The translations under genes were made by a program, and so were the position numbers. From Idiomarina sp. X4 (lineage in GTDB: Bacteria > Pseudomonadota > Gammaproteobacteria > Enterobacterales > Alteromonadaceae): a stretch of 64,000 nt of DNA. The stretch is taken from positions 620,001 to 684,000 of the forward strand of contig NZ_CP025000.1 in NCBI RefSeq assembly GCF_002808045.1. The letters run 5' to 3'. Positions within the stretch are counted from its first letter, which is position 1. Every line of letters begins with the position of its first letter. This document shows positions 36,806 to 44,063 of the stretch, piece by piece. The notes beneath the pieces were generated by a model, which did no database searches, was not told where the DNA came from, and saw only the letters and a list, made by a program, of their open reading frames with translations.

Positions 36806-37177
36806 ATGGCCAGCTGGGAACAGCTTTTTCGTCAACTAGTGCAACAGGCTAGAAGTCTAGCAGAATATCCGTCCGAATGTCGTGATGACGATCATTTGGT
36901 GGGTGGCTGCGAGGCAAAGGTATGGTTGTGGCTGGATACCTCGAACCCAGAATCGGTGGTTATTCGTTTCGACTCCGAGTCACGCGTTGTGCGCGGTCTA
37001 CTCGCGATGTTGCAACAACGGCTGGACGGTTGTTCGGTCGCGGAGATAGCGGCCTTTGACATTGACGCCTTTTACCGCGAAGAAGGGTTGGATAACGCCT
37101 TAAGCCCCTCGCGCAGCAACGGCCTATACCAGGTCGCCAAAACCCTGAAGCTACGTACGCAATGTTCGGCGCTTTAA
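36806..37177 (+). CDS. csdE: SufE/CsdE-family sulfur acceptor protein
   Basis: 123-residue SufE-fold protein that takes persulfide sulfur from a cysteine desulfurase. PSECRDDDHLVGGCEAKVWLW carries the acceptor Cys in the exposed GGC loop. LLAMLQQRLDGCSVAEIAAFD and GLDNALSPSRSNGLYQVAKTLK are family-typical. I prefer CsdE over SufE because the gene lies near tcdA (CsdL), its known partner, and no suf operon is present. The two are now separated by a HipA/HipB pair. Its last 27 bp overlap the convergent hipB-like gene. Confidence 0.82.
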   Translation: MASWEQLFRQLVQQARSLAEYPSECRDDDHLVGGCEAKVWLWLDTSNPESVVIRFDSESRVVRGLLAMLQQRLDGCSVAEIAAFDIDAFYREEGLDNALSPSRSNGLYQVAKTLKLRTQCSAL

Positions 37178-37459
37178 CCGAGCGGATGCCGGAACCAGGC
37201 CGACTTTTAACCCAAAGGGCTTAAACAGTCGATTAATTATGTCGCTAGAATAATTGCCTAGATCATTTTCAACTTCTGAAATGGTCTTTCGGGAAGTTCT
37301 TGTGAGCTTGGCATAATCGCTTTGATTCAGCCCAGTAATTTTTTTCCTGAACTCCTGCAACGCTTGTCCCTGGCTTATGTCACCCTGTAATAGTTGTAGC
37401 GCAATACGTTCAATAAGAGCTTCTCGCTCTTCACCGCTAAGCTGGTTACTCTTACTCAT
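37151..37459 (-). CDS. HipB-like HTH antitoxin (second module)
   Basis: 102-residue XRE-type HTH protein. Residues about 14-35 (ALIERIALQLLQGDISQGQ) precede the HTH at about 40-85 (EFRKKITGLNQSDYAKLTRTSRKTISEVENDLGNYSSDIINRLFKPFG). The ATG overlaps the stop of the upstream hipA-like gene (ATGA). The toxin-first order is the reverse of hipBA at 3-5 kb. The C-terminal 8 codons overlap the csdE 3' end on the other strand, a sign that the module arrived next to csdE by insertion. Confidence 0.8.
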   Translation of the reverse strand: MSKSNQLSGEEREALIERIALQLLQGDISQGQALQEFRKKITGLNQSDYAKLTRTSRKTISEVENDLGNYSSDIINRLFKPFGLKVGLVPASARLKRRTLRT

Positions 37460-38802
37460 AGCAGCCCCCAGCGTTTCAGTTTTTCTGGAATATTAGCCAG
37501 CCCGACTTTGGGCATGGTCATAATACTGTCTGGAACGCCCCGCTCCCTTAATCTGCTTTCCAAGCCAATAAATTGCTCAGCCGTTGTATTCAGGTCACTG
37601 AGCAATTGTTCAGGTTTGATTAAGTCAGAAAGCTCCTCGCAGATGGCTCCAAAGTTATATTCGCCGCCACTTTCCATTGGCTCTCCCCAAACAGTTGATC
37701 TTGGCACTCCTTCGGGGTCAGCTCGCATCGGCGCAAAATCATAAATTGGAGTGAGCTTTATGCCGCCTTCATCTCTGAAAAATGCCGTATTGCGACCGTG
37801 ATTATCCGAGTTACCAAAAGCAATATTCAATAAATCCCTCCGTACCCATTCGGTTACGAACGCCTCTACATTAAAGGGAGCGCCTTGTTCTTTAACCGTA
37901 TAAGAGTTTTCAATTTTGCGGACTAAATTACGTATTACATCAGCATGACGAAGGCGCACACCGGGCGCTCGCTTTAATATTGAGTAAACAGACTCCATTG
38001 CCTTGCGAGCAACCACGCCATTAACAACATCAACATCGAAGCGCGGAAGCCAAAGCGACGGAAAGTTTTCACCTTCTTCAAGCCTCATCTGTTCGGTTGT
38101 TATGGTGCTAACTCCCATTTCCTCTAGCTCGCAATAAAAGTGATATTCCGCGCGCAAGATATCGCAGTCAATTTGCTTTCGTTGACCCCGAGGAAACTTC
38201 ACCAGATAAAATGCATCCTGAATATTAGTTCCGTCTTGAAAGGTATCTATCCAAACCTCGTCATTATTGTTGCATCGCAGTAATAATTTTGGCGCCTCGC
38301 CACCCGCACCGGTTGCTCCTCCGGCAATGGCTCCTCGCTGATGAGCATACTCAAGAAAACTCGCGTTTCTTTCTACAACATCGCTGACACTAAACTGAGG
38401 AGGGTCTATAGTTTCGTTCTGGTTTTCGACAGCTTCTTTTATTCTCAAATGCCCAACAGGTGCAATTGCGGCTTTTTCTAATAAAACCAAATTTTGTTCG
38501 CTTAGTGGCAAGTTCGATATTTCAAGCTGATCTACCCAAAACCTTCGCGCCGCGCCGCTTGGGATAATATCATCAAGAAAGCGAAGCCAACCGGGTTGAT
38601 CGTCATCATCAAAGTAAAGCTGAACGGGATGGTTTAAGGAAACAGCATGGTGATCATCCTGCTCCAGGTGTTCAATAGCGTAGCCCGTTTTATACTGCAC
38701 TTGTACGTCGGGCTCATTCTGTCCGGTTCGTTCAGTAAAAGTTAACATGGCTATGTCCTGCCATTGGCTTTGCAGATAAGCCTGTATCGTCAGACTATTC
38801 AT
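37456..38802 (-). CDS. HipA-family kinase toxin (second module)
   Basis: 448 residues from the ATG at 38802, preceded by CAGGTG. The open frame to 38844 runs into the operator region. The sequence is only distantly similar to the first HipA. A Gly-rich stretch IAGGATGAGGEAPKLLL lies at about 159-175, the catalytic loop GNSDNHGRN at 330-338 (Asp333) and the metal motif IYDFAPM at 353-359 (Asp355). The kinase core is intact. Its target may differ from GltX. It is translationally coupled to the downstream HTH antitoxin. Confidence 0.85.
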   Translation of the reverse strand: MNSLTIQAYLQSQWQDIAMLTFTERTGQNEPDVQVQYKTGYAIEHLEQDDHHAVSLNHPVQLYFDDDDQPGWLRFLDDIIPSGAARRFWVDQLEISNLPLSEQNLVLLEKAAIAPVGHLRIKEAVENQNETIDPPQFSVSDVVERNASFLEYAHQRGAIAGGATGAGGEAPKLLLRCNNNDEVWIDTFQDGTNIQDAFYLVKFPRGQRKQIDCDILRAEYHFYCELEEMGVSTITTEQMRLEEGENFPSLWLPRFDVDVVNGVVARKAMESVYSILKRAPGVRLRHADVIRNLVRKIENSYTVKEQGAPFNVEAFVTEWVRRDLLNIAFGNSDNHGRNTAFFRDEGGIKLTPIYDFAPMRADPEGVPRSTVWGEPMESGGEYNFGAICEELSDLIKPEQLLSDLNTTAEQFIGLESRLRERGVPDSIMTMPKVGLANIPEKLKRWGLL

Positions 38803-38817
38803 GAAGCACCTGAAATT

Positions 38818-38857
38818 GAGTGATATTACACTCAAAATAGACAAATAAATCTATTTT
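38818..38857. promoter_or_regulatory. Palindromic sites upstream of the second hipA module
   Basis: Two inverted repeats just upstream of the start: GAGTG-N6-CACTC (38818-38833) and AAAATAGA-N8-TCTATTTT (38834-38857). A further TTTTTGC/GCAAAAA pair spans 38854-38879. They are likely operator and promoter sequences for autoregulation. They differ from the TTCAC-N8-GTGAA sites of the first module. Confidence 0.5.
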
Positions 38858-38888
38858 TGCAACCTATATCACGCAAAAATTTATTTTG

Positions 38889-39016
38889 GTAGCCTGACAT
38901 TCATGTCAGGTGAGATATAGCCACTTAAAATACTGCCCAAATAATTAGATGACGACGTTGTGTTCAATATCGTTCCTGACGTAAACGTCAGGCTACATCT
39001 GGGGCTGTCAGGCTAC
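38889..39016. repeat. Composite REP element plus half-REP between hipA and tcdA
   Basis: Left REP 38889-38912 (plus, short stem variant CCTGACAT/ATGTCAGG), spacer, CGT-type minus REP 38975-38996. A bare minus head GTAGCCTGACAG (39005-39016) sits 20 bp beyond and supplies the TAG stop of tcdA. Confidence 0.85.
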
Positions 39017-39795
39017 GGGCTCAATCGCTTCAATAGCGTAGCGGTGGCTTGCATAGCAAAGCTGCAGGTAACTACCATAGCGGCGCCAAAGCCGGAGCTG
39101 CAGTCCATGCGCATGGAGCCGGAGCCTGGTTTCTGAAGGGTGACTTCCCCTTCTAGCTCACCGGAAATAACCGGATAACGCAGTTGTTCTTCGGAGTACA
39201 CGCAGTCGACACCCCACTTACGCTTGGGGTTCTTGGAAAAGCCATAGTCGCGACGCAGTTGTGAGCGTACTTTAGCCAGTAACGGGTCCTGCTTGGCTTT
39301 GGCTAAGTCACCCACACGGATCATGCCCGGGTCTATTTGCCCACCGGCACCGCCGCACACCACCAGGCGTAGCTTGCGCCGTTTACACCAGGCCACTAGC
39401 GCAGCCTTGGTGTTCACACTATCTATGGCGTCCAGCACCGCATCGGCGCCGGCTAAGTACTCTTCGAAATTTTCCGGCAGCAAGAAGTCATCAATGACTT
39501 TTACTTCGCAGTTGGGGTTAATGCTTTTCACCCGCTGTGCCAGCACCTCGGTTTTGAGCTGCCCAATGGTATCATCGGTGGCCGGTAACTGACGGTTAAT
39601 GTTAGTGGTGCACACGTCGTCTAAGTCAATGAGCGTGAGCTTGCCAATGCCGGTTCGCGCCAGTGCTTCTACTGCCCACGACCCAACGCCGCCAAGCCCG
39701 GCGACCACGATATGTAACTGCTGAAAATGGCTTAACGCTTGTTGTCCGTAAACACGGCTGACACCACCAAAGCGCGGATCCGATACTTCACTCAT
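39013..39795 (-). CDS. tcdA: tRNA threonylcarbamoyladenosine dehydratase
   Basis: 260-residue ThiF/E1-like enzyme that cyclises t6A37 to ct6A in ANN-decoding tRNAs using ATP. HIVVAGLGGVGSWAVEALARTGIG is the nucleotide-binding site. LTLIDLDDVCTTNINRQLPATDDTIGQLK is the adenylation motif. RLVVCGGAGGQIDPG and DCSSGFGAAMVVTC near the C-terminus are typical of TcdA/CsdL. It works with CsdE and a cysteine desulfurase, and csdE lies across the HipA module. The stop is TAG from a REP head. Its start overlaps the upstream PAS gene by 8 bp. Confidence 0.92.
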   Translation of the reverse strand: MSEVSDPRFGGVSRVYGQQALSHFQQLHIVVAGLGGVGSWAVEALARTGIGKLTLIDLDDVCTTNINRQLPATDDTIGQLKTEVLAQRVKSINPNCEVKVIDDFLLPENFEEYLAGADAVLDAIDSVNTKAALVAWCKRRKLRLVVCGGAGGQIDPGMIRVGDLAKAKQDPLLAKVRSQLRRDYGFSKNPKRKWGVDCVYSEEQLRYPVISGELEGEVTLQKPGSGSMRMDCSSGFGAAMVVTCSFAMQATATLLKRLSP

Positions 39796-40207
39796 GACTG
39801 GGTTGTTCGCTCACATCGTAAATAATAATGCCCACCTGATGCACTTCACCACGCGGATTCTTAAGCGGAATTAGGGTGACGTTTTGGTACATCCACTCGC
39901 TCTGCCCGCTTATGGGGCGGCTGTGGCGAAAACGAAACACATAAGGTCGCTGCTGCCAGGTAATAAACACTCGCGAGTTTAGCTGCCGCACCCGGTCAAT
40001 TTTCCGCTGGAACCAAGCCTGGTCGATACCCGGACAGCAGCGAAATAAATTTTTGTCGCGCACTTCGCTGGGGCGCAGACCACTGTGGTTCTGCATAAAC
40101 TCGTTCCACATCTGGATATTGTTGTCGTTATCAACCACCACAATACCTACGTCAATGGCGCCCAGAATACTCAGCTTGCTGTGCAGTTCGTCCATATCGT
40201 CTATCAT
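39788..40207 (-). CDS. PAS-domain protein
   Basis: 139-residue protein made of one PAS fold: LGAIDVGIVVVDNDNNIQMWNEFMQNHSGLRPSEVRDKNLFRCCPG, then FRFRHSRPISGQSEWMYQNVTLIPLKNPRGEVHQVGIIIYDV. It has no output domain, so it probably works as a sensor for the overlapping upstream gene (receiver plus CheX-like). Overlaps of 4 and 8 bp tie it to both neighbours. Ligand or cofactor unknown. Confidence 0.8.
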   Translation of the reverse strand: MIDDMDELHSKLSILGAIDVGIVVVDNDNNIQMWNEFMQNHSGLRPSEVRDKNLFRCCPGIDQAWFQRKIDRVRQLNSRVFITWQQRPYVFRFRHSRPISGQSEWMYQNVTLIPLKNPRGEVHQVGIIIYDVSEQPSHE

Positions 40208-41226
40208 TCTTCGTCCCCCTGAAGCCAGTGTGCCAGCTGCTGGTCGAGAATTTTTACTGCGTCAGCCGGGAACAACAACAACAGATCAAATGCCAGCTTA
40301 TGCTCCGGCAGTTGATAGCCTATTTCTATGGCAAGAATTTTCTGCCAACGCTTTTCACCGTGTTTTAGCAGCTCCTGCATGGACTGGTTTTCGCCCAATA
40401 ACACCGGCTGCGATGCCGCAAATTCGACATGCAACTGCTGACCTAAGCCATTTAAGCAGGCAGACGATAAAATAGACGCCACGTCCATTAATGATTCAAT
40501 ACGCTGTTGCTTTACCGAACCACTTTCACCGAGTTTTGCGCCTAACAACTTACCAATGTCGTCAATAGCCGCTTCGTTAAAGAGCGTTAATGCCTCACCT
40601 AAAATACCGCTGCCGGAAAACCCCTGACTGACGGCCGCCACTTGTTGCTTAGCGTCGATGGACTCAATCGCCATGTGCAGCTCAGAAGGGGCAATGAAGT
40701 TGACGTTAGGCACCGGCAGTTCGATAAAAGTGTCCAGCACCCGGGCTAAGTGATCACCCGCCTGGCCCATGGCAACGTTTGAGACCTCGCGGTACACATC
40801 CAGCGGATTAGCCGGTGCCTGGGTTTGTTGGTCGGCAACTTTCAATTGCCCGCCGGCAGGCTGGTAAAGGCCGAATTGCTGCAACAAAGTTTGTACGTCT
40901 TCGGCTTTCATCGGCTTTTTCACAAAAGCCATAGCACCTAATGACTGCACGCGTTTTTGCGCCTCAGGCTGTATGTCACCCGACACGACAATAACCAAGG
41001 TTTCCAGTTGCTCTTCTTTAATGGCCTGCAGGGTTTCGTAGCCGTCTTTTACCGGCATGTTCAAATCCAGAAACAGGATTTCAGCACGACCTTCACGCAC
41101 ACAAGTGAGCGCTTGCTCACCGTGCTCCGCCTGGTGCACTTCAGCATCCCAGTCGCTCGGCAGCGTGCGTAACAGCTGTTTCCGCGCCATTTTCGAGTCA
41201 TCGCACAGCGTGACTTTTAGCGTCAT
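40204..41226 (-). CDS. Response regulator with CheC/CheX-like phosphatase domain
   Basis: 340 residues. The N-terminal receiver (about 1-120) has VTLCDDSKMARKQLLR (acidic pair), EILFLDLNMPVKDGYE (phospho-acceptor Asp) and MAFVKKPMKAE (Lys). The C-terminal part (about 150-340) resembles CheC/CheX phosphatase domains: NVAMGQAGDHLARVLDTFIELPVPNV, and LTLFNEAAIDDIGKLLGAKLG followed by LMDVASILSSACLNGLGQ. Such a protein could dephosphorylate CheY-type regulators or itself. It leads a three-gene overlap series with the PAS protein and tcdA. No chemotaxis gene is nearby. Confidence 0.78.
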   Translation of the reverse strand: MTLKVTLCDDSKMARKQLLRTLPSDWDAEVHQAEHGEQALTCVREGRAEILFLDLNMPVKDGYETLQAIKEEQLETLVIVVSGDIQPEAQKRVQSLGAMAFVKKPMKAEDVQTLLQQFGLYQPAGGQLKVADQQTQAPANPLDVYREVSNVAMGQAGDHLARVLDTFIELPVPNVNFIAPSELHMAIESIDAKQQVAAVSQGFSGSGILGEALTLFNEAAIDDIGKLLGAKLGESGSVKQQRIESLMDVASILSSACLNGLGQQLHVEFAASQPVLLGENQSMQELLKHGEKRWQKILAIEIGYQLPEHKLAFDLLLLFPADAVKILDQQLAHWLQGDEE

Positions 41227-41275
41227 AAATTGAGATTCCTGCCCGTTATCGTATGCCCTTATTCTAGCGCAGGCA

Positions 41276-41423
41276 GTAGCCTGATGCCATTGGTGCCTTA
41301 CGGCGATACCTCACTACACATCGTAGCCTGACGTTATTTACGTCAGGTTCCGAGGGACGGTGTAACCTGACGCCATTGGTACGTTACGGAGATACCTCAC
41401 CTGATGCAATAGCATCAGGCTAC
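41276..41423. repeat. REP cluster with a duplicated 39-bp segment, upstream of the receiver gene and downstream of thyA
   Basis: Direct repeat of 39 bp (41276-41314 and 41362-41400, offset 86 bp), each starting with a degenerate REP head (GTAGCCTGATG or GTAACCTGACG) and sharing CCATTGGT and TTACGG-GATACCTCAC. Between them is a CGT-type plus REP (41323-41347). A TGC-type minus REP (41398-41423) ends the cluster and supplies the thyA TAG stop (41420-41422). Confidence 0.83.
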
Positions 41424-42271
41424 ACGGCGAATGGGTATTTAATGGGTTCGTGGCATTGATAACCGCTGACGGTGAAATCGTCTTTACTGACCCAGGTTTC
41501 AATGTCTTCTAACGACTTTATCTCAGGGTTAATGTGCAACTGAGGCGATGGAAAAGGCTCACGTTTTAGCTGGACATCACGCATTAACTCTAGCTGGTTT
41601 TCATAAATGTGAGCGTTCACTATCTTATGGTAGGCCTTACCCGGTTTGTGCCCGGTAATTTGTGCGACCAGAGCCAGCAGAACAAAGCACTGAATTTGGT
41701 TAAAGTTGAGCCCCAGCGGTACGTCGCAGCTGCGCTGGTACGAGGTTAAGTAAAGCGTGTCGCCTAACAGCGAAAAGTTGTGGGTATGCATACACGGGCG
41801 CAAACAGCCTAACTCAAATTCCCCCGGGTTATAGAAGGTGACTATTTCACCGCGATCATCAATGCCTTTTGACAGGTTATTAACTACTTTTTTCAGCTGA
41901 TCTAAATGGCTTCCGTCAGGCTTTTGCCAAGAGCGACCCTGTACTCCATAAACCCGGCCCATGTCATCTTCGCCTTTGCGGTTCGGATTGTTCAGCCAAG
42001 CCTGGTTTTCATTGGCATTGGCATCCCAAGTTTTGCAGCCAATATCACGAAACTGGGCCGCATTGTCGTAGCCGCGTAAATACCCTAAAAGCTCAGCAAT
42101 AGCTGACTTATAATAACTTTTGCGAGTGGTAATGAGCGGGAATTGGTTGTTGGCTACATCGTACTCTAAGTCGGCGTTTATAACCGTTAGACAATTAATG
42201 CCTGTACGTTCGTTTTTAACCCAAACACCTTCGTCGACAATGCGTTGGCACAGTTCTAAATATTGTTTCAT
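41420..42271 (-). CDS. thyA: Thymidylate synthase
   Basis: 283-residue classical thymidylate synthase that methylates dUMP with methylene-THF. The nucleophile is Cys160 in [29 protein letters not shown] and [19 protein letters not shown] follow. [18 protein letters not shown] is the N-terminal dUMP and folate region. It is longer than E. coli ThyA (264 aa), and the PCH motif reads PCM. Downstream of lgt, in the order rppH-ptsP-TSUP-lgt-thyA, close to the enterobacterial arrangement. The TAG stop lies in a REP head. Confidence 0.92.
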   Translation of the reverse strand: MKQYLELCQRIVDEGVWVKNERTGINCLTVINADLEYDVANNQFPLITTRKSYYKSAIAELLGYLRGYDNAAQFRDIGCKTWDANANENQAWLNNPNRKGEDDMGRVYGVQGRSWQKPDGSHLDQLKKVVNNLSKGIDDRGEIVTFYNPGEFELGCLRPCMHTHNFSLLGDTLYLTSYQRSCDVPLGLNFNQIQCFVLLALVAQITGHKPGKAYHKIVNAHIYENQLELMRDVQLKREPFPSPQLHINPEIKSLEDIETWVSKDDFTVSGYQCHEPIKYPFAV

Positions 42272-42321
42272 TTTTTATGTGAATTTTGTTGTGCGTAATG
42301 TTTTCTATCGTACCTGATGCT

Positions 42322-42448
42322 GTAGCCTGATGCTATTGCATCAGGTGCGATATTACCTACGGCAAGCATGTGGAAATAGTAAATTTTTGCTGGTAACTGC
42401 TCTATCTCACCTGACGTAAACGTCAGGCTACATCTCGCATCAGACTAC
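42322..42448. repeat. Composite REP element between lgt and thyA
   Basis: TGC-type plus REP (42322-42347), 60-bp spacer starting GCGAT, short-loop CGT-type minus REP (42408-42431), and a degenerate minus head GTAGTCTGATGC (42437-42448). It separates two genes that are adjacent in E. coli as well. Confidence 0.86.
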
Positions 42449-42453
42449 ATCCA

Positions 42454-43260
42454 TCAACCCTTAGGTGGTTGTTTCTGTGCACGAACCATCAGAAGAATAC
42501 CTAAAATAATCATTGGCAGAGTCAGCCACTGGCCCATGGACATTCCGAGTGACAATAAACCTAAATGCGCGTCTGGCTCGCGGAAGAATTCGACAATAAA
42601 GCGGGCAATACCGTAGCCCAGCAGGAATAATCCACTTACTGCGCCAGTGCCGCGAGGTTTACGTTGGAACCATAAGATAACTAAAAACAACAGCAAACCT
42701 TCTAACAGCGCTTCGTATAGCTGCGACGGATGACGCGCTACCGGTCCGCCGCTGGGGAAGTACATTGCCCAGGGCACTTCTGCCGCACGACCCCAAAGCT
42801 CGCCATTAATAAAATTACCGATACGCCCGAAGAATAAGCCCATAGGCACTAGCGGTGCCACAAAATCCCCCACTTGCAGGAAATCGCGCTTTTTCTTTTT
42901 CGCATAGAGGTACATAGCCGTAATCACACCGAGTAATCCCCCGTGAAACGACATGCCGCCTTCATGGACGTAGAATATATAGAGCGGGTCAGCTAAAAAG
43001 TAGTCGAAGTGATAAAACAACGTGTAGCCAACGCGACCACCGACAAAGACGCCAATGAAGCACCAGAACAATAAGTCGCTGAACTGTTCTTTGTTCCAGT
43101 TTTCGTTTGTTTTGGTCTGACGGACACCCCAAAAATAAGCAAAGGCGAACGCAACAAGATAACTGATTCCATACCAATGCACATCAATTGGACCGATGCT
43201 AAAAGCCACCGGGTCTATCGCTGGAAACTGCCAGTATTCGTTCGAAGGCACTGCGGACAC
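42454..43260 (-). CDS. lgt: Prolipoprotein diacylglyceryl transferase
   Basis: 268-residue inner-membrane enzyme with about seven helices that adds diacylglyceryl to the lipobox cysteine of prolipoproteins. [18 protein letters not shown] is the early conserved Tyr region. [14 protein letters not shown] and the signature [25 protein letters not shown], with essential Arg, Asn and Glu, are intact. Its substrates here would include MltF. It follows the TSUP gene on the same strand with a 9-bp gap. Confidence 0.96.
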   Translation of the reverse strand: MSAVPSNEYWQFPAIDPVAFSIGPIDVHWYGISYLVAFAFAYFWGVRQTKTNENWNKEQFSDLLFWCFIGVFVGGRVGYTLFYHFDYFLADPLYIFYVHEGGMSFHGGLLGVITAMYLYAKKKKRDFLQVGDFVAPLVPMGLFFGRIGNFINGELWGRAAEVPWAMYFPSGGPVARHPSQLYEALLEGLLLFLVILWFQRKPRGTGAVSGLFLLGYGIARFIVEFFREPDAHLGLLSLGMSMGQWLTLPMIILGILLMVRAQKQPPKG

Positions 43261-43269
43261 TCCCTTGTT

Positions 43270-44061
43270 CTATTTAAAAATGAGTTGCACGGCGACAATA
43301 ATTAAAAAGGCCGCAAACACGCGTTGCAACTGCTTAACCGGTAATTTATGAGCGAGCTTGGCCCCTAGTGGCGCCATTAAAACTGACGCAACTGAAATAC
43401 CTATCCAAGCGGGTATGTGTATCAACCCAAAAGCGCCGGTGGCTTTACCAGACAACCAGCCATTCGCGATAAACATGACGACGGAACTGCAACCAATAAT
43501 AAAGCTACCAAGCGACGATATTGCGATAGCCTGGCGCACCGGCAGTCGCATTTTCGTTAGAAATGGTACAGTCAACGCACCACCACCAATACCAACCAGC
43601 CCCGATATGGTACCAATAATATAGCTCCCCAGAGCCACTAACCGCTTGGATACCGACGTCATAGGCTCGCCTGTTTTTTGAGGCATAACCATGCGAGCCG
43701 CCAACGCAATTAACACGATGGAGAAAATGCGTTTCAGCCAGTCGGGATCAATTACAGTAACCAGATATGCGCCGGTCATCGCCCCTATCGATAATCCCGG
43801 CAGTACACGTATTAACCAAAACTTTTCCATTAAACCGTGCTTCGCGTGAGAGCGCGATGCACTCGCCGTTGTCATACAAACGGTCGCCAAACTGGTCGCA
43901 ATAGCTGAGGGTACAACCAACTCAGGCGGCACACCGATTATAGGTAATAAGTAAATAAGCAGTGGTACAATAACCAAGCCACCACCAATACCGAGCATAC
44001 CGGCCAGCAAGCCCGCAACCGTTCCGCCGCCCAAACATAAAAGCCAGGTGCTTAATAACAT
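43270..44061 (-). CDS. TSUP-family (TauE/SafE) permease
   Basis: 263-residue membrane protein of the TauE/SafE/YfcA family with eight or so helices. Two Gly-rich repeats are visible: GTVAGLLAGMLGIGGGLVIVPLL at the N-terminus and GTISGLVGIGGGALTVPFLTK near residue 155. They mark the internal duplication. Family members move sulfite, sulfonates or other small organic anions outward or inward. The substrate is not predictable here. It sits between ptsP (2-bp gap) and lgt (9-bp gap), so it belongs to that operon. Confidence 0.85.
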   Translation of the reverse strand: MLLSTWLLCLGGGTVAGLLAGMLGIGGGLVIVPLLIYLLPIIGVPPELVVPSAIATSLATVCMTTASASRSHAKHGLMEKFWLIRVLPGLSIGAMTGAYLVTVIDPDWLKRIFSIVLIALAARMVMPQKTGEPMTSVSKRLVALGSYIIGTISGLVGIGGGALTVPFLTKMRLPVRQAIAISSLGSFIIGCSSVVMFIANGWLSGKATGAFGLIHIPAWIGISVASVLMAPLGAKLAHKLPVKQLQRVFAAFLIIVAVQLIFK

Positions 44062-44063
44062 AA

